Positions 53,547 to 64,000 of a stretch of 64,000 bases of DNA are shown piece after piece. Each line of letters opens with the position of its first letter. Position 1 is the stretch's first letter. Under the pieces are notes generated by a model. That model saw nothing but the letters and a program-made list of their open reading frames with translations, was not told the origin of the DNA and ran no database searches. The translations under genes were made by a program, and so were the position numbers. This stretch comes from Todiramphus chloris collaris (taxonomy: Eukaryota > Chordata > Aves > Coraciiformes > Alcedinidae): the NCBI GenBank assembly GCA_025345505.1, contig JANVCC010000030.1, positions 10,826,841 to 10,890,840 of the forward strand, given 5' to 3'.

Positions 53547-55318
53547 TCACACTCCCAGCAGAACAGCACTGAAATCGGAGCCGCTTTGAACGGTGAGGGG
53601 AGAGCCTGCAGCATTATCCACAAAAACAGAGGCGTACTGCCCAGCCTGGAGGGAGGGAGGGCAGGCTTAATGAGGCTGAGACACATCTTCCAGGCACGGG
53701 GCACAGCCTGGCAGAGAAGAGGAGAGCTCACTCCCCTGCATGCAGTAGCTGAGAGCTGGAGGGGCTGCTCGCCCCCCTTCCTTCTGTGACAAGGATGACA
53801 TAGAGGCCAGTAGGGCAGCCCAGCCATGGTACACGCTGTAAGTGCCCCAGCAGACCCTCAATCCTGAGTGTCCTTTGGGCTTGGAACTGGGCTGAAAGAC
53901 TCGGTGCCCAGCCTTGAATCTGGGGCCATGGAAGGCACCTTGCTGCTCGGAACGGTATTAAGTGGAGCTGGTACCACTAACCTGCAGGTAAAGGACTCCG
54001 GTAACAGAGATGGTGAAAAGGCCACTGCCACTTTCCAGTTGGAACACAGTCTCCAAATTGCTGCAGAAGAGGGAGGGTAGAGCTGGGGAGGGCATATCCC
54101 TCCTTCACAGGGGAATGTGGGACTCCTCCCTTCCTCTCCCCCCAGCCCAGGGGTCCTTCTCCCCTCCTGGCTTTGCCCTGCTGTACCTGTTGCGCTGGCA
54201 CTGGGACTGCACGCAGATCAGCACCCGCAGATGATTCCCCCTGCACGACTGCATCTTCCTCCTCTGCTCTCTGCGCACTGGGACAGAGGGGGGGGGTGAG
54301 AGCTGTCCCAGACCTCCAGAGCTAGGGCCTTGGGGACTGTCTGAGGGCTCACCAATGTGTAGTGTCGCAGTGAAGGTGTAGTACCCTGCGATGGGGGCCG
54401 TGTACTGCCCGCTGGTGAGGTTCAGCCCCAAGCCACGGTGGAACATCCTCTCCCTCTTCGGCTGGGGATGGGGAAAGGCTGGGGTTAGAGAAGGAGCCCC
54501 AGCATCAGGATGGGTGCCTCTATGGTACAGGATGCTGCAGGCAGGAAGGGGGAATAGCCTGGGCACTTACGATGTAGTAGAGCTGCAGCTCCTGCCGTGC
54601 TCTCTGCTCCACGGAGATATTTTCACGTGTACGGCAGTGGAAGGCTGCTTCCACACGACAAGGGGACCTGGCCTGGGGGTTGCCTTCACTGCTTTCCTCC
54701 TCTTCTTCATGCCCTTCCCCAGCCTTCCTGTGTGTCTTAATCTGCTCCTTCATCATGCCTGACCCCAAAACCCGACAAGGGCTTGGCTTTAGGAAGCTTT
54801 TCCCGGCCTCAAGATAAGACAGTGCCTGGCTCTGCCACCTAGCCACGTGGTCCTTCGTCCCTGCTGTCCCCAGCTCCTGCCATGGAGTCCCCCTCAGCCC
54901 CCCTCTCCTGCAGCACTCCCCAGAGCCGGTGGGTACCTTTCAGCAGGAGCTGCAGCTCTTCCAGCACGGTGGGGTCGCCGCGGCGGACAGGGGCAGCGCC
55001 TCGCACGGCGCCTTGCAAGGCGGCCTCGGCTGATCTTCTCGGAGACTGGCTGCTGCCCGGTACCGGTCCTGTGCCAGCCCCCGTCCTGCCGCGGGCCCCG
55101 GTGCCGCTCGGCCGCCCGGTGCTCCCGGCCAGCAGCATCCACGCCTGGCGGGGGTCCACGCCGCTGGCCCGGGGGACGGCTGCCCCCGGACCCCCGCCTT
55201 CCGTCTCCGCCGCCCTCCCCACGGCTGCTCCCGGGCCCGGCGACTGCTTCTGGGTCGCTCCCGGGGCGCCGGTGCCGGCGGCACAGAGGAGCGCCAGGCA
55301 CAGCTCCGGCAGCCGCAT
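53547..55318 (-). CDS. ERFE: ERFE (FAM132B), erythroferrone
   Basis: A secreted C1q/TNF-related hormone that in mammals is made by erythroblasts and suppresses hepcidin. Six exons, read leftward: 55318-54937, 54758-54571, 54461-54353, 54277-54187, 54060-53982 and 53645-53547. They total 948 bases (315 aa) and all phases close. The start [15 protein letters not shown] looks like a signal peptide. The family block [10 protein letters not shown] and [10 protein letters not shown] is present, then EEEEESSEG and [11 protein letters not shown]. The C1q-like domain follows: [44 protein letters not shown] and the end [11 protein letters not shown]. It is shorter than the human protein (354 aa) and lacks an obvious Gly-X-Y collagen run. 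The first exon lies in a CpG island. Confidence 0.92.
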
Positions 55319-55560
55319 CTTCTCACGGCCGCGACTGGCAGGGCGGCCCCGGCCCCGCCTCGGGGCTTGCGAGCGCGCCCCGGGGCCCGCCCCGCTGCCA
55401 GGGCCGGCGATGCCGCCGGGGATGGAGCTGCTGCCGCGGGAGAGGCCCCCGTCTCCTCTGCAGGACGCGACGAGTCCCGCTGTGTAAAACCCTGCGGGGC
55501 TCCTGGGGAGCAGCGCAGAGCGTTAGGAGCGGGAGACGCTCCTCCGCAACCCGGGGAGCT
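54900..55560 (-). promoter_or_regulatory. ERFE: CpG island over ERFE exon 1 and promoter
   Basis: CpG-dense sequence covers the first exon and about 240 bases upstream of the ATG. No TATA box is visible. The transcription start cannot be fixed from sequence alone. Confidence 0.6.
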
Positions 55561-55599
55561 TCCCCCACGACCTGCAAAGCTTCTTGGCGAGTGTGTTTA

Positions 55600-56418
55600 A
55601 TGCCTCAAAATAATTGAAAATTTAACGCAGAAGAGATTAACCATCAAACAATGCTGGCAGAACTACAGTGCTCCAGTGCAAGTGGTGGGACTGGCCACCA
55701 GAGGTGTCACCCGCTGCTTGCCCTGTCCTGGGGCATTCTCTGCCACCAGGTAGAAGCAGAGATGGGGCAGGAGCGCCGTCCAACTCCATCCTGACACCAG
55801 GAGCTTCTGAGGTGCTGGCTACTTCAATGACCCTTGGGTCACTTGCAGGGGTGCATGATATGCATCCCAGGAGATGGGGATGTGCAGGATGATGCACCCT
55901 GCCACAGGCCACTGTGCCCCTTGAGAACACAAAGCATCTAAAAGCTGTTTTATCTCCAGTTATTCTGTTCCACAAGGTACTGGAGTGGGTCTGACACTTC
56001 AATCTGGGCCAGCAAGGTGTCAGAGAGCTTTGGGCGTAGGGCAAGAGATTTCTCTGGTTCCTCTTGTGTTTCCCCATACTGGATGCCAACGTGATGGGGA
56101 AAGGTGCCATGGCCGTCAGGCAGCTATGCCAGTATCTGATAGGATAAGGCACACTTTGGGATGCCTCAAAATACCCTCAAAGAAAAACAACAAAGCTGAC
56201 AAAAAACCCAACAAACTAAAAGAGAGCATTAGCCAAAGCGTGTTTATAAGGAAAAGCCTTTTCCCCATGGTGGCAGGAGGGACACATGCTCCTTGTGCCC
56301 CAGCAAAACTGGCAGAGTGGCTTCTGTCTCCCCCCTTGACGAGCTGAACTGGCAGCAGGGAGAGAGGTGAGAAGGAGAGAGCAGCTGCACAGGGTGACAG
56401 CCAATGCTATGGGCTTTC
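55600..56418 (-). other. KLHL30 3' UTR and gap to ERFE
   Basis: Between the KLHL30 stop (56419) and the ERFE promoter. No gene seen. No AATAAA was found on the minus strand. An ATTAAA variant at 55601-55596 could serve KLHL30, giving an 0.8-kb UTR; weak evidence. Confidence 0.4.
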
Positions 56419-59400
56419 CTACCACCCATGATCACCCTGGAAAGCCTCTGTCCACTTGGAGGTGTCCATGAAGATGGAAGAGGAGCTATGGAAAAGCCAG
56501 AGGCAGGGCAGGGAGCCCTCCCACGTCCAGAGGTCCTTGGTGCAGTCATACACCTCCATCTCCACCCGGTAGTCCCCATTCATACCCTTCCAGTGTCCGC
56601 CAGTGACGAAGAGCCGGTTGCCAAGTGGCACCATCCCACCGTTCTCATGGAGTGTGTGCAGGAGCTGCACCTGCAGGAGGGGCAGCGTGAGATGCGCTGG
56701 GACCCCCTGGGGGACCTCATGCTCCCACTGCAGAAGACATTGACCCATCAGGCACATCCCCCCATTCCATCATCTCCTGCAAGGTTTGAGGGTCCCTGGG
56801 GCCATGTCATGCTTTTAGCAGCATTCCTGTGTTGTGCTTGTACAGGTGCTGCAGGGAGTCAGTGGTCTGGGGGATGGAAAGGACAGGAAGGATTTTGCTG
56901 GACTGCACAGGTAAGAGCCCTGCAAACCCCACAGGAGGGTGGTGCTGGAAACGGGGGTCTGGGGGGCTTCTGCAGTATGAACACTGCTCAAAACCAGTAA
57001 CTTGATGTGAAAGCCATGCTCCTAATGGAGGTGTGACAGGGGAGTAGGGAAGGAAGGATTGGGGCATCTTCAGCTCTGCGGGGGTTAACAGAGCTCAGGG
57101 ATCAGCATTCAGGAGGGAAAGGGTGTGCTGGCATCTGGGGAGAGTGGGTGTATGATTGTGGGGTGCCGGTCAGAGGGAACAGCTGCCCCATCTCCCCAAG
57201 AAGATGACTGCATCCAGCCCCACATCCTGCTACCTTCTGCCAGACGTTAGCCTCCGGGTTGTACACGTGAACTTTCTTGGTGTTGTCCCCAATGAGGTAG
57301 ATGAGCCCATGCAGGGTGGCACAGCGCGGGGCTGAGAGGTACTTGGGGATGAAGGGGGACGTGACCACGCTCCACAAATCTGCAAGGAGCAGCTGTCAGC
57401 AGCATGCCCCACCCTTGGCTCTTGATGCAGCTGCCAGTGACTGAAATAATCATTGCTGAGCCCACAACTATTTAAGGGGGAGCTTGAAAGGGAGGGGACA
57501 GAGTGGCCAGGCAAGGTGGCACCTGCAGTCCCCAAGCCAGATGAGACTTTTGCATAAAAAAAAGTGGGGGGGATTGTTTGTAGTGGTGGTGTGGGATGGG
57601 GCAGATCACTGTGGGCTGTGCAGAGGCTACCTGAGGAGGTGGCATTGTCACAGCGGTTTAGCTTCTCCCTAAGGCGAGCAGCCTCCCCCACCCCTCTGCC
57701 CTGAGGCTCCCTCTCCACTGAAGCTCAGGTTCTGGATGTGTTGGAGATCTGCGACTCAGGTCCATGCTGCCAGCAGCCATGCCCCTGACTGGTCCCTGCC
57801 CCTGCACTGCAGCCGTTGCTGGACCTCATTAGCACCGGGTTGCATCGCACAGGACTGTGCTTAGTGGCACAGCATGTTGCCTGCCTGGAGGGTCCCCCTC
57901 AGTTCTGCTCCCTGGGCAAGTATTGGTGGGGTGCAACGCTGGGGCCAGTTCTCACCTTGGACAGGATTGTAGCACTGCAGGGTGAGTGCATTGTACTTGA
58001 CGGCACAGGAGCCCACCAGGTAGAGCTTGCCCAAGCAGCTGGCAGCTGCAAAATTGCTCACATACTTGAGGGCTGGGCTGATGGCGCACCAGCTCTTGTT
58101 GTAGGGATCGTAGCGCTCCACCTCCACTGCGTCCACTGTCGTCCCTGCAGGCCAGAAGGATGCTGCAGCCACCCCATGCTCTGGGGCACCCATGGACCCC
58201 AGCTCCAGTAGCACACACAAAGTTTTTGCATCCTTACCCCCAATGACATAGATCTCGCCATTGAGGACAGCACTGGTGTGGTTTGTCCGGGCTCTTAGCA
58301 TGGAAGCGATGGGCTTCCAGGCACCATCCCTGGGGCAGAAGCACCAGGCTTGGGTTGTTGACCATGTGTCGTTCTGAGACCCCCGGGAGCCACCTAGGGA
58401 CAGACAGGTCAGGTGGGCCATCGCCTCCCAGAACAGCCATCCCTGGGCATGCCTTGCGAGAAGCTGGATCCACCCAAGAGGGGAGGAAAAAGAGGGCTTT
58501 GCTCATAGAGGAGAGTAGCCTTTTGCCCCATGCAAGCATCCTATGCCCACACATTTGCCCCCCCATTCTCTGTCCCTGCTCCTCAGGGACTCACAGTCTG
58601 CAGTAGCAGTCCCAGCACCTACCTGTGACATACACATCGTTGTTCAGAGCCACCAGGGAAAACCCCCATTTGTTATAATCGGGGAAGTCAGGCAGAGCCA
58701 TCCATCGTCCTGAAACCCAGCGAAGCCAAGTGATGATCCCACTCAGCCAGCAGTGATACTTTTAAGCCAGCCCTGTTTCACTTTCCCCGCCCCACCCACC
58801 CAGTGCCCCTCCTGACACAAGATCATTTAGCAAGAGGTGACTTCAGGGTGGACAGGGGGTTAATCAACATGTGCACTTGCCCCATCCTTGCTGTAGGAAC
58901 TTACTGCTTCTGGGGTTGTAGAAGGCAAAGTTCCTGGGGGCAGGCAGCATCTCCAGCCCTGTGTCCTCATCCTCACCATCCTCCAGCACACGGCCACCAA
59001 CCACCACCAGCACCTCCTCCAGCTTCTGCGGTGACATCGAGGGATTCTTCTGGGCACAGGCATCACTCTGCCCCTGACAGAGAGACCAGAGCAGGACTGT
59101 CAGATTCCGAGCGGAGTCTTCCCACTAGCTTGGGGATGGGATTTGGGGCAGAGATTACCCACTGTGGCACAGGACTGGGTGATGAGGGCCTTGCTGGCAT
59201 CTGAGTCACGGACAAGGGGCTCAGTGTCAAGCAGGTTCTGCAGGTACTGTTTGGGCAGTGAGACAAGGTGGGCCAGCTCCAGCAGTTCGGGCAGGAACTG
59301 GGCTCGGGTCTCTGGGTCATGGCGTACCCAGCGCAGCACAGCCTCAGCCAGACTCTGCTCCTCCTGCACCTGCAGCTGGTCATTGGAGAGGTAGATGACT

Positions 59401-59936
59401 AACCTCTCCTTGGAGAGTTGGAGGAACTCCTCCTGCAGAGACACGGCTTCAAAGTTCTCCTGCAAGAAAGACCAGGCTTTGGAGGAGACCTCAGGGCAGC
59501 CATGGTGCTCGCCGAACTCACAGATACCTAGGCAGTTGGTGGCATCCATCTGCTGCCGGAGGTAGCGGCTGCAGACCTTCTGGATAGCGGGGAAGTGGAG
59601 TTGGCTGGAGGTCCGCATCAGCCCTTCCACGTTGCTCTGGTTGATGGTGACCTTCCCGGTGTAGGCGAAGTCGAGTAGCATCTCCAGCGCGCTGGGGTCC
59701 ACCTCCTTCAGCTCCACCCGTGCTGCAATGCTCTCAGCGAAGTCGCCAGAGAACATGGCATAGAAATAGTGGCTGCAGAGGGCCAGGATACTGCGGTGGC
59801 AGGGGAACTCCCGCCTGCCTGCCACCAGTGTCACATCTGCCAGTTTGGCATTGGCACGCAGCCGCTGCAGCCCGTCCAGCACACCTTGAGCGTGTGAATG
59901 CAGGCAGAAGTCAAAGTCATCCACGTTCCTCACCAT
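56419..59936 (-). CDS. KLHL30: KLHL30, BTB-BACK-Kelch protein
   Basis: A Kelch-like protein, presumably a CUL3 substrate adaptor; the mammalian gene is enriched in striated muscle. Seven coding exons, read leftward: 59936-59163, 59073-58905, 58709-58623, 58393-58238, 58144-57956, 57379-57234 and 56670-56419. They total 1773 bases (590 aa; human 578) and all phases close. The start [10 protein letters not shown] matches the mammalian start; the frame is open for 30 codons upstream but those residues are not conserved. BTB motifs: [20 protein letters not shown] and [37 protein letters not shown]. Kelch repeats: [73 protein letters not shown] and [21 protein letters not shown] stop at 56421-56419. 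Confidence 0.96.
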
Positions 59937-60064
59937 GGTACTGGGTATGGCTGTGGGGCTTTGCTGGTGGACAGAGCCCGACTGAAGTGTAGCAAGGGTG
60001 TCCCTGCCAGGAAAAGTCGATGACATCGCCCTCTTCCACCCCCCCCCCCCAACAAAACCTCACC
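59937..60064 (-). other. KLHL30: KLHL30 5' UTR with a possible 60-nt intron
   Basis: On the minus strand GGGAAG|GTGAGG at 60064/60063 and a TTTTCCTGGCAG acceptor ending at 60004 bracket 60 bases that include a run of G. This would make a noncoding first exon ending at 60064 and a coding exon starting at 60003. The alternative is an unspliced 5' UTR. Confidence 0.35.
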
Positions 60065-60363
60065 TTCCCAGCGCCTGATTTACAGGCACCAGCAGGGGCA
60101 GAAGTGCTCCCTGGAGCTCCCCACTCCCACTTCCACAGGCGGCTGATTTCTCCTCCCCACGCTTTGAGCTGTCCTGCCGGGGTTGCCCGCAGTTTTTCGC
60201 GGGTTGGGGTGGTTTTTGGAGCTGGGTTGAGCCCCACTCCTGCTCTCACCTGGGCTCTGCAGCCCTCTGGCCGGGCCGCCAGAAGGCAAGTGGATGTGGT
60301 CCCGGCACTGGAGAAGGACGCTGCGTCACGACTCGGGATCCAGACGGGACTGGGCGACACACA

Positions 60364-60373
60364 CTATTTTTAG
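60364..60373 (-). promoter_or_regulatory. KLHL30: Perfect MEF2 motif CTATTTTTAG upstream of KLHL30
   Basis: Exact match to the MEF2 consensus YTA(W)4TAR, about 430 bases upstream of the KLHL30 ATG. MEF2 factors drive muscle genes, in keeping with the muscle-enriched expression of the mammalian gene. Function is inferred. Confidence 0.55.
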
Positions 60374-60617
60374 GCGGCACTGGGACACTGCTCCCTGCTC
60401 TTAAAGGCACCGTACGAGCAGAGTTGCTCGCTGCTGCCCACCCCTGTCGCCCCGAGGCTGTGCTGCTTTTTGGAAAGCGTTCCTCCGTTGCCAGCCGGGC
60501 ACCAGAACCTGGGGGCAAAGGCTCCCTCCAGCACCCCCCACCTCTCTGCCCCACGGGTAGCCGGGGGTCCCCACGATGTTCCTCCTCCTGCCGGCTGTGG
60601 CTGCTTGGTGCCGAGGG

Positions 60618-60627
60618 TTAAATATAG
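60618..60627 (-). promoter_or_regulatory. KLHL30: Second MEF2 motif (TTAAATATAG) upstream of KLHL30
   Basis: Also a full match to YTA(W)4TAR, about 680 bases upstream of the KLHL30 ATG and 195 bases past the ESPNL poly(A) signal. It could also act as a TATA-like element, since on the minus strand it reads CTATATTTAA. Confidence 0.5.
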
Positions 60628-60821
60628 GGTATTATCTCACTCCTCAGCCGCCACAGCGGCAGCCACCTCTCCACGGGGTGCCGGGGACCAAGACACCGAT
60701 CCCGGGGAGGGGTGGAAGGGGCGTGGCGGTGTCTGGGTGCCGAGGCGGCCCCCCCGCCGTCGAACAGCCTTCTCCATCGCCCAGGGAAACCTCACTTAGT
60801 TCGGAGAGAACCGAAAAGGCG

Positions 60822-60827
60822 TTTATT
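60822..60827 (-). terminator. ESPNL: ESPNL poly(A) signal
   Basis: AATAAA on the minus strand, about 50 bases after the ESPNL stop codon. Very short 3' UTR. Confidence 0.85.
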
Positions 60828-60874
60828 GCAGCCTGCGGCTTCATGCAGCCCTCCGTCCTCCCTGCCAGCAGGCA

Positions 60875-62541
60875 TCATTCCTCCAAACTGAAGATCTCTG
60901 CTTCCTTCTCCTTCCAAAAGGCGAAGCTGCGATCTATATAGCGGCAGATCTCTTCTCCCTCTCCCCTGGATTCCCCCGGCCTCCAGGCCGAGCTTTGGGG
61001 AGATCCGAAATACCTCGCCTTTATGTCGTCGAAGCCGTCCTGCCAGCGCCGCCGGCCGGCAGCGATTTCGTCGGTGACAGCGCGGTGGAAGGCGCGCACC
61101 GCCCGCCAGCCGTGCCGCCCCAGCTGCTCGAAGACTTCGAAGCAGAGGAGGTGGCGGCCTCGGCGCTCCTCGGGGGGCAGCTCCTGCTCCAGGATGCGGA
61201 AATAGCCCAGCATGAAGAGCTCCAAGGACAGGTTCTCGTAGGCGACCGGCCCTCCCCCGGCCGTCGCCACGAACTGCTCCGGAGAGAGCGGGGCGCGGTT
61301 GGCGGCGAGGGGCGGCGGCGGCGGGGGGCGGCGGGAGGCAGCGTCCCGCCAGCCGCCCAGAAGCCGCTGGATGGCCGCCCGCTGCCGCGCCAGGCGCGCC
61401 GCTCCGCACTCCCTGGGCCCCGCCGCCTCCCGGGGGTCCCCGACTCCCGGGGGTGGGGGGCCGTAGGCAGACCGTCTCCAGTGGCTCAGAAAGAGCATCA
61501 CGATCCGCTCCTTCCTCAGACTGCCCCTCTCCGGCCCCGACCTGGGGGAGCCGCCGCCGTCGGAAAACACCTCCTCGCAGCTGATGCCCGAGTCGCTGGC
61601 GCCCTCCGCACCGCTTCCCCTGGCCGACTTCCCCTCCGCCGCCAACCACGAGGGCTCAAAGGCGCCACGGAGGCTGCGGACGCAGACTCCGCACTTTTGG
61701 ATCTCCCGCTGCGCCAGGCTGCCCGATGACTCTCGGGGTCGCCCGCCGGCCACGGCGGGGCGAACGGGGGCGGAGGAGGCGATCCGCGCCCCCTCGACGT
61801 GGGACAGCAGCGCGGCCAGGCTGCTGACGGCGCCGGCCAGGCGGCCGCACCATAGGGGCAGGGGCTGCTCGGGGGCGGGTGGGTGGCTCTGAACGGTGAG
61901 GCTGAGCAGTGGGGCGGGCAGGAGGGCGCGCAGCTCCCGCGCCAGGCGCTGCAGCTCTCCCTGGTACGCCTCGCCCCGCCGCCGCAGCCGCAGGCTCTCC
62001 ACCTCCCGCTCCAGCTGCTGCAGGTCTGCCTCGGTCAGCAGCTCCCCGAAGGGGCCCAGCATGGCCTGTCGAGAGGGCGAGAAGCGCCAGGAGCCCGCGT
62101 CCTGCGGAGAGGGGCCGTCAGCGTCCTCTCGGGCCGTCAGCGTGTGCCGCCCATGCCCGGGACGCTCCGTACCTGGCTGCCCGCCGCCTGCTCGTCCGCC
62201 AGCCGCGCCTGCAGCCGCCGCACCATCACCTGCCGCTTCCACTCAGGGATGGGGCGGCCCCACTCGTCATACGTGGGTACCAGGGAGTCCGCGTCTACGT
62301 CGGCGGAGTCCGACCCGGGAGGGTCTGCTGACTGGTCCACTTCACCCTGCGCGGGCAGTTATGGGGGCTCGGGAGGGGGTGGCAGCCGAGGGGACGAGCT
62401 GGGGGCCGCGGGCGCAGCTAGTGACCTACCGCGTGGGCAAAGAAAGGCGCCGGGATCCTGGCCCGCTCCGAGCGCTTGTGGAGATTCAGCTCCTCCAGCA
62501 CCGACCTGCCGGGCTCCATACCCCACCGGTCTGGGTGGCTT
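60875..62541 (-). CDS. ESPNL: ESPNL, espin-like protein, 3' exons only
   Basis: Espin-like is an actin-associated ankyrin-repeat protein of hair-cell stereocilia. Three exons, read leftward: 62541-62430 (enters phase 2), 62346-62173 and 62101-60875, giving about 503 residues and a TGA at 60877-60875. The diagnostic espin-family block [20 protein letters not shown] is in the middle exon. The last exon encodes the conserved espin-like tail: [57 protein letters not shown] and [10 protein letters not shown] short proline run ([10 protein letters not shown]) lies near 61315. The exons are extremely GC-rich, so long antisense frames appear over them and are not real. Ankyrin repeats must lie to the right of the window. 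Confidence 0.88.
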
Positions 62542-64000
62542 CTGGGAGGAGAGGCACAAGACTCCTCCAGGAGGAGGGCAGGCAAGGGGAGATGGGCATT
62601 CAGCACTCCCAGGGCCCCCCACGCGTGACTGGCTGAGGGATGCCCCGTGAGGATGCCTGGCACATCACCCCGGTCCTTGCAGTGAACCCTTCACGGAAAA
62701 GACACAAAAGTGGGTGTTTCCTTCAAAAGACAGGATGGAGCCGCAGAGCCTCCGCTGCCCCCTCTTCCCCGGGGGGGACACTGCAATGCCCCCACATCCG
62801 AGGACTGAGACCAGGGCTGCCCTCATTGCTGCCAACCCTGCTCCAGGAACCCCATGCCCCCAGCCTGCTCGCCTCACTCCCCAGGGTATGATGGGCCTGG
62901 CTTTCCTCAGGGGATTGGGGTGCCCAGAGCCCCAGCCCCAGCTGGGCCTTACCTGCTGCAGGGGACCGAGCCAGCTGCCGGGGACGGGAGGCACCCTGGA
63001 GGTCCCTGGTGAGTGCAGGGGTTTGGGTCTTGCACTGCCCAGGCAACACCCAAAGGTGGGCAACTGCAACTCTAAAGTCCCTGTGCAGGGAGCAGTGTGC
63101 ACTGTGGGGTGGGAAGGGAGGCCGGAGAGGTCAGGCAGCCCTGGAACGGGCAGGGGCCACTGCTGCAGCTCTGGGACAGGACAGAGAGCGCAGTGAGCAT
63201 CGCATTAATATTTGAAGGGGGCATCGAGTGACAGCACCATGGCTCAGTGGGTGGCACCAGCGCTGGTCCTGGAAATAGCAGCTTGGTGACTTGGCTCCAA
63301 GCCTTGTCCTGCTCCCTGGGCCAGTGGGGAATGGCTGAAACTAGTCACGGTGCCTGCCCCTATACACAGGTAGGCTAGATTTTGGGGGCGGAGGAAGGGT
63401 TTTGCACTGGCTGTCACAGAGGGCCAGTACTGTCAGTGGGGCATCTTTGGCAGAGCAACCTGCCACACCACTGCCCAGACGTCTGTTCACTGGTATTCAG
63501 CTGCATATGTATTCCTTCACTCCACCACCATCCATTATATATGGCCAGGATGGATTAGCGGGGCTCGGTTACACGTAGGAAATTCCATCAAGGGACTGGA
63601 GTAGAATCAAGAAGCAGCAGATGAAAGTCTTTAAACACTGATCGCCCAGCAAGGATCCATTACAGATTCCACCTCTTAATCCCTCCTCAGCCATCTGCTC
63701 CCCAGGAGGTGATGAAGCAGGGTGGCAGGGAGGGCCTGGAACCTTTGGGGCATGCTGTCACCACACAGCTCTTGGAGACACCTTGAAATGGAGAAGGGCT
63801 CCAGGTTTCCCTGGAGAATCCTTAAAGATGAAGCACATCCTGGCTGGGGCCACTTCTCCCACAGGCAGCTGCCCTTTGACAGGCGGCTGTTCCAGGGCTG
63901 CCTCCACCAGCCCGGAGACCCTCCCTGTGGGATCGCAGTGCAGGGGTGTGTGGCACCAGGGGAGAGGGAGAGGGAGAGGGAGAAGAGAGGCGGGAAGAGG
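62542..64000 (-). other. ESPNL: ESPNL upstream intron sequence with one candidate exon
   Basis: No ankyrin-repeat exon is recognisable. One segment, 63005-62953, is bounded on the minus strand by CAG and GTAAGG. It is 53 bases long and leaves in phase 2, as the exon at 62541 needs, reading GPPGCLPSPAAGSVPCS; it has no recognisable homology. The far right end (63961-64000) is a GAGAGG-type purine repeat. Confidence 0.3.
63960..64000 (+). repeat. Purine (GAGAGG)n simple repeat at window end
   Basis: Four GGGAGA units followed by other purine-only sequence. May continue beyond the window. Confidence 0.85.

Noticed and set aside
54847-55617. 256-codon plus-strand open frame
   Set aside because: Antisense to ERFE exon 1 and its CpG island; composition is low complexity.
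60995-62650. Plus-strand open frames of about 240-255 codons
   Set aside because: Antisense shadows of the very GC-rich ESPNL coding exons, whose minus-strand reading shows conserved espin-family motifs.

Overview
The window is nuclear DNA of a vertebrate, almost certainly a bird. It carries CR1-type LINE fragments with the short 'ATTCTGTGATT'-like 3' tails typical of avian CR1, it has many very small introns, and every gene found is a recognisable vertebrate gene. In human these genes lie on 2q37. No prokaryotic, viral, CRISPR or new mobile system was seen.

Layout. (1) Positions 1-32597, plus strand: KIF1A, the neuronal kinesin-3 motor. Its first coding exon(s) lie left of the window. 45 constitutive coding exons were placed and every splice phase closes. 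They give about 1655 residues, running from the end of the first beta-strand region of the motor to the stop codon, so with the roughly 35 missing residues the protein would match the usual length of about 1690. Four alternative exons and one alternative acceptor are visible: 7115-7141, 8502/8577, 15621-15911, 26083-26109 and 27628-27651. The 3' UTR runs to a poly(A) signal at 35449. (2) 35640-36130: a GC-rich minisatellite and the CpG-island promoter of ILKAP. (3) 36133-49992, plus strand: ILKAP, a PP2C-type phosphatase, complete in 12 coding exons (390 aa). Its introns 8 and 9 are heavily filled with CR1. (4) 53324-55318, minus strand: ERFE/FAM132B (erythroferrone), 6 exons, 315 aa. (5) 56419-60003, minus strand: KLHL30, a BTB-BACK-Kelch protein, 7 coding exons, 590 aa. 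(6) 60822-62541, minus strand: the 3' half of ESPNL (espin-like); its ankyrin-repeat exons lie to the right of the window.

The block ESPNL-KLHL30-ERFE in one direction and ILKAP in the other keeps the relative order and orientation known from mammals. KIF1A directly next to ILKAP does not. The genes are functionally unrelated: axonal transport, integrin-linked-kinase signalling, iron hormone, muscle-enriched Kelch protein and stereocilia actin regulator. What stands out is the dense set of alternative exons in KIF1A, several noncanonical splice features, a nested CR1 cluster, a long unexplained antisense open frame in an ILKAP intron, and a pair of perfect MEF2 motifs upstream of KLHL30. All calls rest on reading the sequence and recalled knowledge of the families; nothing was searched or aligned by computer.
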